From contig NZ_CP034448.1 of the NCBI RefSeq assembly GCF_003952465.1, forward strand, positions 4,131,001 through 4,195,000: a stretch of 64,000 nt of DNA. The letters are read 5' to 3'. The notes beneath the pieces were generated by a model. It made no database searches. It had not been told where the DNA came from and saw nothing but the letters and a program-made list of their open reading frames with translations. This DNA is from Mesorhizobium sp. M1B.F.Ca.ET.045.04.1.1. Its GTDB lineage: Bacteria; Pseudomonadota; Alphaproteobacteria; Rhizobiales; Rhizobiaceae. How positions within the stretch are numbered: the stretch's first letter is position 1; each line of letters opens with the position of its first letter. A program made the position numbers and the translations under genes. Positions 41,087 to 48,684 of this stretch are shown here, piece after piece.

Positions 41087-41542
41087 ATGACGAAAAAATC
41101 TCCTTCGCCCGACGCCATCAAAGCCTGGGGCCGCCTGATGCGCGTATCGCGCCAGTTGGTCGAAAAGACCGAGGATGCTTTGAAGACCGAGGGTCTGCCG
41201 CCGCTTGCCTGGTACGACGTGCTGCACGAACTTGCCGAGGCGGGCGAGGGCGGCTTGCGGCCGTTCGAGCTGATCGATCGCGTCCTGCTGGCGCAGTACA
41301 ACGTCTCACGGCTGCTCGCCCGGCTGGAAGCGGATGGCCTGGTGGAAAAGCTGCCCGTCTCGGATGACGGCCGCGGCCAGACGGTACGCATCACGCCAAG
41401 CGGCCGGGAGACGCGCCGCCGCCTATGGGCAGTCTACGGAAAAACCATATCGGAGCTGATGGGCGACAGGCTTTCGTCCGAGGAGTTGGAGACGCTGGCC
41501 CGTTTGCTCGGGCGGCTGCGCGATCCGCCGGTCATGGAGTGA
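41087..41542 (+). CDS. MarR-family transcriptional regulator
   Basis: It is 151 residues. The winged helix lies in LPPLAWYDVLHELAEAGEGG, LAQYNVSRLLARLEADGLVE and DGRGQTVRITPSGRETRR (the wing). These are MarR hallmarks. It is divergent from the Rieske-GST operon with three copies of the same palindrome between them, so it most likely represses both itself and that operon until a phenolic or similar ligand binds. Confidence 0.9.
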   Translation: MTKKSPSPDAIKAWGRLMRVSRQLVEKTEDALKTEGLPPLAWYDVLHELAEAGEGGLRPFELIDRVLLAQYNVSRLLARLEADGLVEKLPVSDDGRGQTVRITPSGRETRRRLWAVYGKTISELMGDRLSSEELETLARLLGRLRDPPVME

Positions 41543-41579
41543 CTTGCCGCCTGAGCCGGCCCGGTGGGATCGCGCGGAT

Positions 41580-42014
41580 TCAGGTCAGGTGGCTGCCCCA
41601 CAGAAATGCCAGCGTCGCCAGCACGCCGAGGGCTGCGCGAACCAGGTGCATGTTCCCCCATCTGACGATCAAGGCCCTGGCTTGTGGATTGATGGCAGCA
41701 GCATCCATCGCCGACAGCGCCTTGTTTGTCGCCATCATCACGATCAATGTCCATGGCCAGGGCAAGATGATCAGCACCGCCCCGACCAGATAGGCAAGAC
41801 TGCCGGCCTGCCACCAAGCGACGAGGCCAAGAAGACAGGCAATAGCGGCAATCGAGGCCTGCATGGCGGCGCCGCGCTTGTAGGAGGGTTGCCACTCCAG
41901 CAGCAGCGCCTTGTCGTCGAGGGTAAGCCGCGCCGGTTGCTCCGCGACGCTGACATAGACAGCGGCGCCGGTGAAGGCGGCTGCAACTGCCAAGGCAAGC
42001 AGACCGGCCAGCAT
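41580..42014 (-). CDS. DUF1772 family membrane protein
   Basis: It is 144 residues from the ATG at 42014, preceded by GGAGGAACA. Four hydrophobic segments: LAGLLALAVAAAFTGAAVYV, SIAAIACLLGLVAWW, LVGAVLIILPWPWTLIVMMA and LVRAALGVLATLAFLWG. The pattern ILPWPWTLIVMMATNKAL is typical of DUF1772, related to anthrone oxygenase-like proteins. It is divergent from a TetR gene with a perfect inverted repeat between them. Confidence 0.8.
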   Translation of the reverse strand: MLAGLLALAVAAAFTGAAVYVSVAEQPARLTLDDKALLLEWQPSYKRGAAMQASIAAIACLLGLVAWWQAGSLAYLVGAVLIILPWPWTLIVMMATNKALSAMDAAAINPQARALIVRWGNMHLVRAALGVLATLAFLWGSHLT

Positions 42015-42081
42015 CTTGTTCCTCCGGCAAGGAATGGAAAATAGCGCTTGCATGGCTTCGGACAATACGGCATAGAACCGA

Positions 42082-42096
42082 ACCGTAACGTACGGT
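42082..42096. promoter_or_regulatory. Candidate TetR operator
   Basis: ACCGTA-ACG-TACGGT is a perfect 6-3-6 inverted repeat in the 117-bp gap between the DUF1772 and TetR genes. Position and symmetry fit a TetR dimer site controlling both. Confidence 0.5.
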
Positions 42097-42131
42097 ACGC
42101 CCTGGACTGGTGGGCGTGAGCCGAGGGAAAC

Positions 42132-42794
42132 GTGTTGCACAGCGTGCCGGACATCGATGCCAGCGAAGCGCTCACCGAGCGGCAGCAAGCCGTTCTGGAC
42201 GCCGCGCTTCGCCTGCTGGTCGAGGAGGGCGACAACCTGACCATGACAGCGGTGGCGCGGCGGGCAAGCTGTTCCAAGGAAACGCTCTACAAATGGTTCG
42301 GCGACCGCGACGGGCTGCTGACCGCGACGGTGCAATGGCAGGCCTCGAAAGTACGTGTGGCGCCGGTCGACCGGAAGGGTCTCGACCTTGCTTCGCTGAC
42401 GGCAAGCCTCGAACGCTTCGCCTCCGACTGGCTGAGGGTGATTTCCAGCGATACGTCCGTCGCGCTCAACCGCGTGGCTGTCGGCCATGCCGGTTCCGGC
42501 AAGGACGATCTTGGCGCTATTGTGCTGCAGAATGGGCGTTTCGCGCTGGCCAGGCGCCTGAAGCCGGTGCTGGAAGCAGGCAAAGAGGCCGGGTTGCTTG
42601 GCTTCGACGACGCCGAGACGGCATTCCGCAGCTTTTTCGGGCTGGTCGCCCGCGATGTGCAGATCCGGCTTCTGCTCGGCGACCGGCTGGAATTGACTGA
42701 AGCGGCGATCGGCGGCGATGCCGTGCGGGCGACGCAGCAGTTTCTCGCTCTTTACGGAGCAAAAACCGGGCCGCAAGGCCCTGGAGCCGGATGA
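42132..42794 (+). CDS. TetR-family transcriptional regulator
   Basis: It is 220 residues from GTG 42132. The helix-turn-helix covers about residues 17-63: ERQQAVLDAALRLLVEEG, MTAVARRASCSKETLYKWFG. The C-terminal domain (GLDLASLTASLERFASDWLR onwards) resembles the TetR_C AefR-like group. Probably represses the divergent DUF1772 membrane protein. The stop codon lies inside the left arm of a hairpin. Confidence 0.88.
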   Translation: MLHSVPDIDASEALTERQQAVLDAALRLLVEEGDNLTMTAVARRASCSKETLYKWFGDRDGLLTATVQWQASKVRVAPVDRKGLDLASLTASLERFASDWLRVISSDTSVALNRVAVGHAGSGKDDLGAIVLQNGRFALARRLKPVLEAGKEAGLLGFDDAETAFRSFFGLVARDVQIRLLLGDRLELTEAAIGGDAVRATQQFLALYGAKTGPQGPGAG

Positions 42795-42830
42795 TTTCAG
42801 GTCAAGTCGACCTGAAATCTGAATCCGGCT
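42785..42830 (+). terminator. Hairpin at the end of the TetR gene
   Basis: Nested perfect arms: AGCCGGAT/ATCCGGCT outside and ATTTCAGGTC/GACCTGAAAT inside. It starts in the TetR stop region. There is no good U-run (CTAAATCAAA follows). Confidence 0.5.
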
Positions 42831-42845
42831 CTAAATCAAAGAGAT

Positions 42846-42896
42846 AGAGCATGATGTCGTCCGAAAACCGCTTCACACTTTTCGGCATCATGCTCT
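42846..42896. repeat. Palindromic intergenic repeat (family A, copy 3)
   Basis: AGAGCATGATG and CATCATGCTCT are exact outer arms, and CCGAAAA/TTTTCGG are the inner arms. It lies 27 bases before ilvC, so it will be in or near the ilvC 5' region. The best-formed copy of the family in this window. Confidence 0.75.
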
Positions 42897-42923
42897 GATC
42901 TTCAAAACGGGAAGGAAGACGAA

Positions 42924-43943
42924 ATGCGTGTCTATTACGATCGTGACGCCGATCTCAATCTGATCAAGGGCAAGAAGGTCGCCATTATCGGCTATGGCAG
43001 CCAGGGCCGGGCGCATGCGCTCAACCTCAAGGATTCCGGCGTCAAGGAGATCGCCATTGGTCTCAAGGCCGGCTCGGCAACCGCCAAGAAGGTCGAGGCC
43101 GACGGGCTCAAGGTGATGAGCGTGGCGGATGCCGCCAAGTGGGCCGACCTGATGATGATGGCGACGCCCGACGAATTGCAGGCCGACATCTATAGATCAG
43201 AGATCGCGCCGAACATCCGCGACGGCGCCGCGATCGCCTTCGCGCACGGCCTCAACGTGCATTTCGGCCTGATCGAGCCGAAGGCTTCGGTCGACGTCGT
43301 CATGATCGCGCCGAAGGGCCCGGGCCACACGGTGCGCGGCGAATACCAGAAGGGCGGCGGCGTGCCGTGCCTGGTCGCCGTCAACCAGGATGCCTCGGGC
43401 AACGCGCTCGACCTTGCGCTCTCCTACGCCTGCGGGGTCGGCGGCGGCCGCTCCGGCATCATCGAGACCAACTTCCGCGAGGAATGCGAGACCGACCTGT
43501 TCGGCGAGCAGGTGGTGCTGTGCGGTGGCCTGGTCGAGCTGATCCGCGCCGGTTTCGAGACGCTGGTGGAAGCCGGCTACGCGCCGGAAATGGCCTATTT
43601 CGAGTGCCTGCACGAGGTCAAGCTGATCGTCGACCTGATCTATGAGGGTGGCATCGCCAACATGAACTACTCGATCTCGAACACCGCCGAATGGGGCGAG
43701 TATGTCTCGGGCCCGCGCATCATCACCGCCGACACCAAGGCTGAGATGAAGCGCATCCTGAAGGACATCCAGACCGGCAAGTTCACCTCGGAATGGATGC
43801 AGGAGTATCGCGCCGGCCTGTCGCGCTTCAAGGGCATCCGCCGCAACAACGACAACCACCAGATCGAGGAAGTCGGCGCGAAGCTGCGCGCGATGATGCC
43901 GTGGATCGCCAAGAACAAGCTGGTCGACAAAGCGAAGAACTAA
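42924..43943 (+). CDS. ilvC: Ketol-acid reductoisomerase
   Basis: Second common step of branched-chain amino acid synthesis; NADPH and Mg dependent. It is 339 residues, class I length. It starts MRVYYDRDADLNLIKGKKVA with the Rossmann motif IGYGSQGRAHALNLKDSG. IAPKGPGHTVRGEYQKGGGV and the metal site ETNFREECETDLFGEQ are present. An excellent GGAAGGAAG ribosome site precedes the ATG. The last 13 codons and downstream DNA are tandemly repeated after the stop. It is not linked to ilvIH, which are 20 kb upstream. Confidence 0.97.
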   Translation: MRVYYDRDADLNLIKGKKVAIIGYGSQGRAHALNLKDSGVKEIAIGLKAGSATAKKVEADGLKVMSVADAAKWADLMMMATPDELQADIYRSEIAPNIRDGAAIAFAHGLNVHFGLIEPKASVDVVMIAPKGPGHTVRGEYQKGGGVPCLVAVNQDASGNALDLALSYACGVGGGRSGIIETNFREECETDLFGEQVVLCGGLVELIRAGFETLVEAGYAPEMAYFECLHEVKLIVDLIYEGGIANMNYSISNTAEWGEYVSGPRIITADTKAEMKRILKDIQTGKFTSEWMQEYRAGLSRFKGIRRNNDNHQIEEVGAKLRAMMPWIAKNKLVDKAKN

Positions 43944-44143
43944 GGCGATCCACGTTCTCCTGCCTTGCGCGTCCTCGGGCTTCGCCCTGCGGTCGCGCGG
44001 AGTGATCGCCAAGAACAAGCTGGTCGACAAGGCCAAGAACTAAGGCGATCCACGTTCTTCTGCCTTGCGCGTCCTCGGGCTTCGCCCCTGCGGTCGCGCG
44101 GAGTGATCGCCAGGAACAAGCTGGTCGACAAAGCGAGAACTGA
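43905..44143 (+). repeat. Tandem repeat of the ilvC 3' end, about 100-bp units
   Basis: Units start at 43905, 44005 and 44106 with ATCGCCAAGAACAAGCTGG (third copy CAGGAACAAG). Each starts with the last 13 codons of ilvC, then a stop (first two copies) and a spacer with a hairpin of GCGCG...CGCGC around GGGCTTCGCCC. Copies 1 and 2 are complete; copy 3 stops after about 38 bases. Confidence 0.9.
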
Positions 44144-44171
44144 TTGTCGGTCTTTAGACTGTGAATCACAG

Positions 44172-44197
44172 GCCGGCGGAGCGATCCGCCGGCTTTT
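44172..44197 (+). terminator. Intrinsic terminator of ilvC
   Basis: GCCGGCGGA, loop GCGA and TCCGCCGGC form a perfect 9-bp GC-rich stem with a GNRA tetraloop, followed by TTTT. It lies after the tandem tail repeats and between convergent ilvC and the PilZ gene. Confidence 0.8.
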
Positions 44198-44202
44198 CAT
44201 GC

Positions 44203-44487
44203 TCAGCCGTAATGCCAATGCGGCTTCGGCTCGGTGCCGGTGAATTCGACGCCGATGCGGTTCTCGCGGCGCCAGCGGACGATCGCCTTGTAGCCGACGC
44301 CGTCGGTCGCCACGTAGAGCAGGAATTCGTCGGGCACGCGCGCCTCGATCGGCACCTTCAGCTCGGCGCCGCCGGGATGCATGTTGCGCACCGTGCACTT
44401 GACCTCGGAATTGTTGATGCCGGTCAGGATCGCCGCGCCTTTCAGTACGCGTTGCCTGTGCTTGCCTCTCAACTCGTTCTCAGCCAT
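44203..44487 (-). CDS. PilZ domain protein
   Basis: It is 94 residues from the ATG at 44487 (an ATG at 44496 is possible, but the AGGA site fits the shorter form). The domain reads GKHRQRVLKGAAILTGINNS (RxxxR-type c-di-GMP motif region), then NMHPGGAELKVP, which replaces the usual DxSxxG, then VRWRRENRIGVEF. PilZ proteins bind cyclic di-GMP and affect motility or polysaccharide. The changed second motif may weaken binding. Confidence 0.75.
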   Translation of the reverse strand: MAENELRGKHRQRVLKGAAILTGINNSEVKCTVRNMHPGGAELKVPIEARVPDEFLLYVATDGVGYKAIVRWRRENRIGVEFTGTEPKPHWHYG

Positions 44488-44657
44488 GGCGGGCATGTCC
44501 TAGCGGATCGCGGCACCGCGATCGTCATGCGGGGCATCGCATCACCAATAGACGTTCCCGCTAAATTTAAGGTTATTGCCTCCGCAGGCGGTTTCTTTCT
44601 TGCCGAAAAGGAAACGGCGCCGCGATGGGCGCCGTCTCATTCTTCCTGCGGACCGGC

Positions 44658-45245
44658 TCAGATATAGGGCGAAATGCACTGCCGGCGCGGGCCGTAATTG
44701 GGCTGGAACGTGTTGTCCCAGGCCCGATAGGACCGGTAGCGATCATAGCACCACTGGACATGGGCGCTGGAAAGCCGCTCCGTCCGGTAAATGCGCCGCG
44801 GCTGATAGTAGCGCGGATAGGGATCATAGTAGTTGTCGTAGGCTAGGGCGCCTAGACCCAAGCCGAGGCCTAACCCAAGAAGGGCCGCGTCGCCACCACC
44901 GAAATGCCGATGATGGCGATGGTGGCGCCAGCGCCAGTCTCCATCCCATCTGCCGCCATCCCAGTTGCGGGAGAAATGACGGCCGCGGAAGTCGCCGCCG
45001 CGCCATCTGAAGTCGCGGCCGCGCCAGTCGCCACCGCGCCGCCAGCGCCAGTCATACATCTGCGGCGAGTAGTTGTTGCCGCCAGCCCAACTGTCGCGGA
45101 CGGGGATGATCGTGGGTGCCACCGCGCTGGTGGCGGTCGAGAGATCGGGCTGCAGGATCGGGCCGGCGATCGACGGCGCCGTCAGGCCTGCCATGAGGCT
45201 CAGGGCCACCAGCCCGGAGCCGAGGGAAGACAAGAGCGGTTTCAT
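44658..45245 (-). CDS. BA14K family secreted protein
   Basis: It is 195 residues from the ATG at 45245, with GGAGAG upstream. Signal peptide at about 1-28 (LGSGLVALSLMAGLTAPSIA). The middle is low-complexity and very rich in Arg, Trp, Gly and His (DWRWRRGGDWRGRDFRWRGG, RWRHHRHHRHFGGG). Then comes a Gly/Leu-rich hydrophobic stretch, and a C-terminal BA14K domain: HVQWCYDRYRSYRAWDNTFQ ending with RRQCIS. BA14K proteins are surface lectin-like antigens first known from Brucella. The two Cys probably form a disulfide. Confidence 0.85.
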   Translation of the reverse strand: MKPLLSSLGSGLVALSLMAGLTAPSIAGPILQPDLSTATSAVAPTIIPVRDSWAGGNNYSPQMYDWRWRRGGDWRGRDFRWRGGDFRGRHFSRNWDGGRWDGDWRWRHHRHHRHFGGGDAALLGLGLGLGLGALAYDNYYDPYPRYYQPRRIYRTERLSSAHVQWCYDRYRSYRAWDNTFQPNYGPRRQCISPYI

Positions 45246-45411
45246 TTCACTCTCCAAGGAGTAAAGGCCCCACGCCCAGAAATACCCCGGGAAGAGGCCT
45301 ATTGATGGGACTTTCCGTCTGAACGGAGGATGAACGGAAAGGTTCCGTCAACCATGACTGGTGTCGCCTGGCCCTTGTTTTCGCTCTTGCTTGCGGGCAA
45401 AGGTCTCGGCC

Positions 45412-46524
45412 ATGTCGCTGCGCCTCGCCACCTTCAACGTCGAGAACCTGATGAACAGGTTCGATTTCTCCGGCTACCGCAACCAGCTCAACGAGGACCG
45501 CACACTGGCGCTGTTCGATATCCAGAGCGAGGCTGAGTACAGGCTGCTCGAACAGGCGCGCACCATCGCCCAGTCCGACGATACCCGCCAGCTTACCGCG
45601 CTCGCCATAGCAGCGACCCGAGCGGACATCATCTGCATGCAGGAGGTCGATAACATCGAGGCGCTGAAGGCCTTCGAATATGGCTACCTCTTCAAGATGA
45701 TCGGGCAGGGCTACCGGCAGAAATACACCACCGCCGGCAACGACTCCCGCGGTATCGACGTCGCCGTGATGATGCGCAGCGAGACAGCCCAGGGCCAGCC
45801 GATCGAATTCGTGCGCATGGCCAGCCATGCCTATGTCACGTTCGAGCAGTTCGGCCTGTTCACGCCGGAGCTTGCAGCGCTTGGACATCTGGCCAACGAC
45901 CGCATCTTCCGGCGCGACTGCCTTGAAATCGACGTGACGGTTGGCGGCGTGCCGCTGACGCTCTATCTGGTGCACTTCAAGTCGATGGGTTCGCCGCGCA
46001 ACGGGCTCGACGGCCGCCAAGCGACGATGCCGCTGCGCATCGCCGAAGCGCAGGCCGTGCGCCGCATCATCGAGGAGCGTTTCGGCAAGGACCATGCCGC
46101 CGACAAGCGCTGGGCGATCTGCGGCGACATGAACGACTATCGGCAGCGCGTGAAGATCGAAGGCGACAGCTTCGACGGCTATCGTTTCGAGGTGGTAGAC
46201 GAGGCCCAGTCCGCGATCAATGTTCTGACCGCCGGCGGCTTTTGCGAAAATGTCGTCGAGCGGCGTCCGGAGATGGACCGCTGGAGTTTCTATCACACAC
46301 GCGGGCCGGAGGAGCGGCATCTGTGCCAACTCGACTACATCCTGCTGTCGAAAGCGCTCGCCGCGAAGAACGCGACGGCAGTTCCGGACATCATCCGCAG
46401 CGGCCAGCCCTGGCGCACCATCTTTCCGTCCGGCCAGGAAGTCGAACGTTTCCCGCGTGCTGGATGGGACAGGCCGAAGGCCTCCGACCATTGCCCGGTG
46501 GTGATCACTCTGGACATGGCCTGA
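45412..46524 (+). CDS. Endonuclease/exonuclease/phosphatase family protein
   Basis: It is 370 residues from the ATG at 45412. Hallmarks: LRLATFNVENLMNRF at the start (catalytic Asn), IICMQEVDNIEAL (metal Glu), YLVHFKSMGSP, WAICGDMNDYRQR and SDHCPVVITLDM at the end (Asp-His pair). This DNase I-like fold includes nucleases, phosphatases and sphingomyelinases; no signal peptide is seen, so it is probably cytoplasmic. It lies four bases before the Nudix-like gene, so the two probably work or at least are expressed together. Confidence 0.87.
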   Translation: MSLRLATFNVENLMNRFDFSGYRNQLNEDRTLALFDIQSEAEYRLLEQARTIAQSDDTRQLTALAIAATRADIICMQEVDNIEALKAFEYGYLFKMIGQGYRQKYTTAGNDSRGIDVAVMMRSETAQGQPIEFVRMASHAYVTFEQFGLFTPELAALGHLANDRIFRRDCLEIDVTVGGVPLTLYLVHFKSMGSPRNGLDGRQATMPLRIAEAQAVRRIIEERFGKDHAADKRWAICGDMNDYRQRVKIEGDSFDGYRFEVVDEAQSAINVLTAGGFCENVVERRPEMDRWSFYHTRGPEERHLCQLDYILLSKALAAKNATAVPDIIRSGQPWRTIFPSGQEVERFPRAGWDRPKASDHCPVVITLDMA

Positions 46525-46528
46525 GCCC

Positions 46529-47254
46529 GTGAGTTTCGACCTGCCGCGCAACGTCATTTTGCCGGTCGACGCAGTCGACGTACTGCTCGACCCAAGCCTT
46601 CATCCTTTCGAACGCGACAACCAGGCAGCGATCGCCGAAAACTGGCGGCGCGAGATGGAGGCGAAGCCGGCGCTCTATGACGGCACGGTGGTGCTGCTTT
46701 CGGCGCTCGCCTATCGCGATAGCCGGCTCGTGGGCCGCTGCCATGCCGTGAAGTACTCTACCTTCATGCTTTGGCGCAAAAACCGCGAGCTGAGCGGCGC
46801 CGAACATGCCTATGCGCATGCCGTGCTGGTCGCCGGCGACAATGCGCTGGTGGCGATCCGCATGGGTTCGCATACAGTCAATGCCGGCCGAGTCTATTTC
46901 GCCGCCGGCTCCTTCGAGCCGATCGATTTCCGCGACGGCCTCGTCGATGTCGATTTCAACATGATCCGCGAGGTGGGCGAGGAGACCGGCATCGACCTGT
47001 CGGCGGCCCGGCGCGGACGGCGCTACCACGCGCTATCGACAGCGAGCGGCACGGTGATTTTCCGCCGCTACCGGGTGGCCGAGCCGGCCGACGAGATCTC
47101 GCGGCGCATCGGTGCCTTCGTTGCCGCTGAAAACGAGCCGGAGATCGAGGGCCCGGTCATCATCCGCCATGCTGATGACCTGCCAGACGGTCTGATGGGG
47201 CATATGAAGCCGCTCATCGAATGGCATTTTGCTGGCAGTGACGAGGACCTCTGA
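46529..47254 (+). CDS. Nudix hydrolase-like protein
   Basis: It is 241 residues from GTG 46529. The catalytic helix is seen as MIREVGEETGIDL (REVxEExGI), within VYFAAGSFEPIDFRDGLVDV upstream. The usual Gx5E half of the Nudix box is degenerate: the position eight residues before the Arg is Val instead of Glu. A long N-terminal region (FDLPRNVILPVDAVDVLLDP) is characteristic of larger, poorly studied Nudix proteins. Substrate unknown; the neighbour is a DNase I-fold enzyme. Confidence 0.75.
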   Translation: MSFDLPRNVILPVDAVDVLLDPSLHPFERDNQAAIAENWRREMEAKPALYDGTVVLLSALAYRDSRLVGRCHAVKYSTFMLWRKNRELSGAEHAYAHAVLVAGDNALVAIRMGSHTVNAGRVYFAAGSFEPIDFRDGLVDVDFNMIREVGEETGIDLSAARRGRRYHALSTASGTVIFRRYRVAEPADEISRRIGAFVAAENEPEIEGPVIIRHADDLPDGLMGHMKPLIEWHFAGSDEDL

Positions 47255-47364
47255 TCCTTGATGTCGCCTTTGCGAGCAAGCGGAACGTCTTCCGCGACCC
47301 CGGCAACCCGTCACTGAAGCGCGTCGCGCTGAAAGGGGTGACGCGCTTTACGTCTTTGTTTTTA

Positions 47365-47411
47365 TGCATGTCGTTATCCCAAAACCGCTGCACACTTTTG
47401 GGCGACATGCA
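47365..47411. repeat. Palindromic intergenic repeat (family A, copy 4)
   Basis: TGCATGTCG and CGACATGCA are exact outer arms; CCCAAAA and TTTTGGG are the inner arms, around CCGCTGCACAC. It lies between the convergent Nudix and acdS genes. The inner sequence is a variant of the CCGAAAA arms of the other copies. Confidence 0.7.
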
Positions 47412-47439
47412 CCAGGCAGCCAGCCGGACGGAAGCTCGA

Positions 47440-48537
47440 TCATGGAAAGATTGGAGGTAACGTGTCCTCAGGCACGCGTTCCTGGGCGCCGAGCTCGCTC
47501 GCGAGGTTAGTCGCCGGGCGATCGTCCTTGTAATAGTAGCTGTAGCCGTTGATGGCCGGCGCGCCGCCGAGATGCGCGTAAAGGATTCTTGAACCCTCGG
47601 GGAAGAAGCCTTTCCTGGTCAGATCGATCAGGCCCTGCATCGACTTTCCCTCATAGACCGGATCGGTGATCATAGCCTCCGTGCGGGCTGCCAGCCGGAT
47701 CGCGTCATTCGTCGCCTCAGACGGAACGCCATAAGCCGGATAGGCATAGTCGGGATTGATCACGATTTCGTCGTCGCGGACGGCTCGGCCCAGCCCGACG
47801 AGGGCGGCGGTGTCGTCGACGATGCGGCGGACCTGAGCGCGGGTCTGTTCGAGCGTCCCGGAGGCGTCGATGCCGATCACCCGGTCGGCGCGGTCTTGCG
47901 CGGCAAAGCCGACGATCATGCCGCCCTGCGTCGACCCGGTCACGACGCACACGATGATATAGTCGAAGGTGAAGCCGAGCTCGGCCTCCTGCCTGGCGAC
48001 CTCTTCTGCGAAGCCGACATAGCCCAACCCGCCGTACTTGTGCACCGAGGCGCCAGCGGGGATCGGATAGGGCTTGCCGCCCGCGTCCTTCACCGACTGG
48101 ATCGCGTCCTCCCAGCTCTTACGAATGCCGATATCGAAGCCGTCGTCTACAAGCCGGCTGTCAGCGCCCATCAGGCGGGTCAGCAGGATGTTGCCGACCC
48201 GGTCGTAGACCGCATCATAGTGGGGCACCCATTTTTCCTGGATCACCACGCACTTCATGCCGATCTTGGCCGCTGTCGCGGCGACCATGCGGGTGTGGTT
48301 CGACTGGACGCCGCCGATCGACACCAGCGTGTCGGCGCCGGAGCGAATAGCGTCCGGCACGATGTATTCGAGCTTTCGTAATTTGTTCCCGCCCATGGCG
48401 AGACCGGAATTGCAATCGTCACGCTTTGCGTAGATTTGCACCTTGCCGCCCAAGGCCGCGCTCAGCCGGGGCAGATGCTCGATCGGCGTCGGGCCGAAGG
48501 TCAGCGGATAGCGTTCAAACTTGTCGAGAAGTGACAT
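47440..48537 (-). CDS. acdS: 1-aminocyclopropane-1-carboxylate deaminase
   Basis: Splits ACC, the plant ethylene precursor, to 2-oxobutyrate and ammonia. PLP enzyme. It is 365 residues from the ATG at 48537. The PLP Lys is K52 in MGGNKLRKLEY. VSIGGVQSNHTRMVAA and CVVTGSTQGGMIVG are conserved. E296 (DPVYEGKSMQG) and L323 (YAHLGGAP) correspond to the Glu295/Leu322 pair that separates true AcdS from D-cysteine desulfhydrases. Known enzymes are about 337-339 residues and end near YSYYYKDG; here the frame continues 26 residues to LPPIFP. A divergent Lrp-type regulator is adjacent. Confidence 0.93.
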   Translation of the reverse strand: MSLLDKFERYPLTFGPTPIEHLPRLSAALGGKVQIYAKRDDCNSGLAMGGNKLRKLEYIVPDAIRSGADTLVSIGGVQSNHTRMVAATAAKIGMKCVVIQEKWVPHYDAVYDRVGNILLTRLMGADSRLVDDGFDIGIRKSWEDAIQSVKDAGGKPYPIPAGASVHKYGGLGYVGFAEEVARQEAELGFTFDYIIVCVVTGSTQGGMIVGFAAQDRADRVIGIDASGTLEQTRAQVRRIVDDTAALVGLGRAVRDDEIVINPDYAYPAYGVPSEATNDAIRLAARTEAMITDPVYEGKSMQGLIDLTRKGFFPEGSRILYAHLGGAPAINGYSYYYKDDRPATNLASELGAQERVPEDTLPPIFP

Positions 48538-48657
48538 CGATCTGCCTCCGCCGTGGTCGTTTTCGATAGACAGATGATAGACGAATAAGGGCGAAAGGTG
48601 CTCTCGAAGGTTCTCCAGGATTTTTCCACTCTCATAAGAAAATGCGCTAAGGTTGGC

Positions 48658-48675
48658 TCCAATCATCCATTTGGA
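48658..48675. promoter_or_regulatory. Weak candidate AcdR site
   Basis: TCCAA (48658-48662) and TTGGA (48671-48675) form a 5-8-5 inverted repeat just before the acdR start at 48685. An AT-rich stretch ATTTTTCCACTCTCATAAG at 48620 is another possibility. Neither is strong. Confidence 0.25.
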
Positions 48676-48684
48676 ACCGTAAAA

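Noticed and set aside
43905..44143. CRISPR-like array in the ilvC tail
   Set aside because: The repeated units are contiguous with ilvC codons and have no unique spacers; it is a tandem duplication.
45311..45341. Inverted repeat CTTTCCGT/ACGGAAAG between the BA14K and EEP-family genes
   Set aside because: Short, with no regulator nearby and only modest symmetry; not enough to call an operator.
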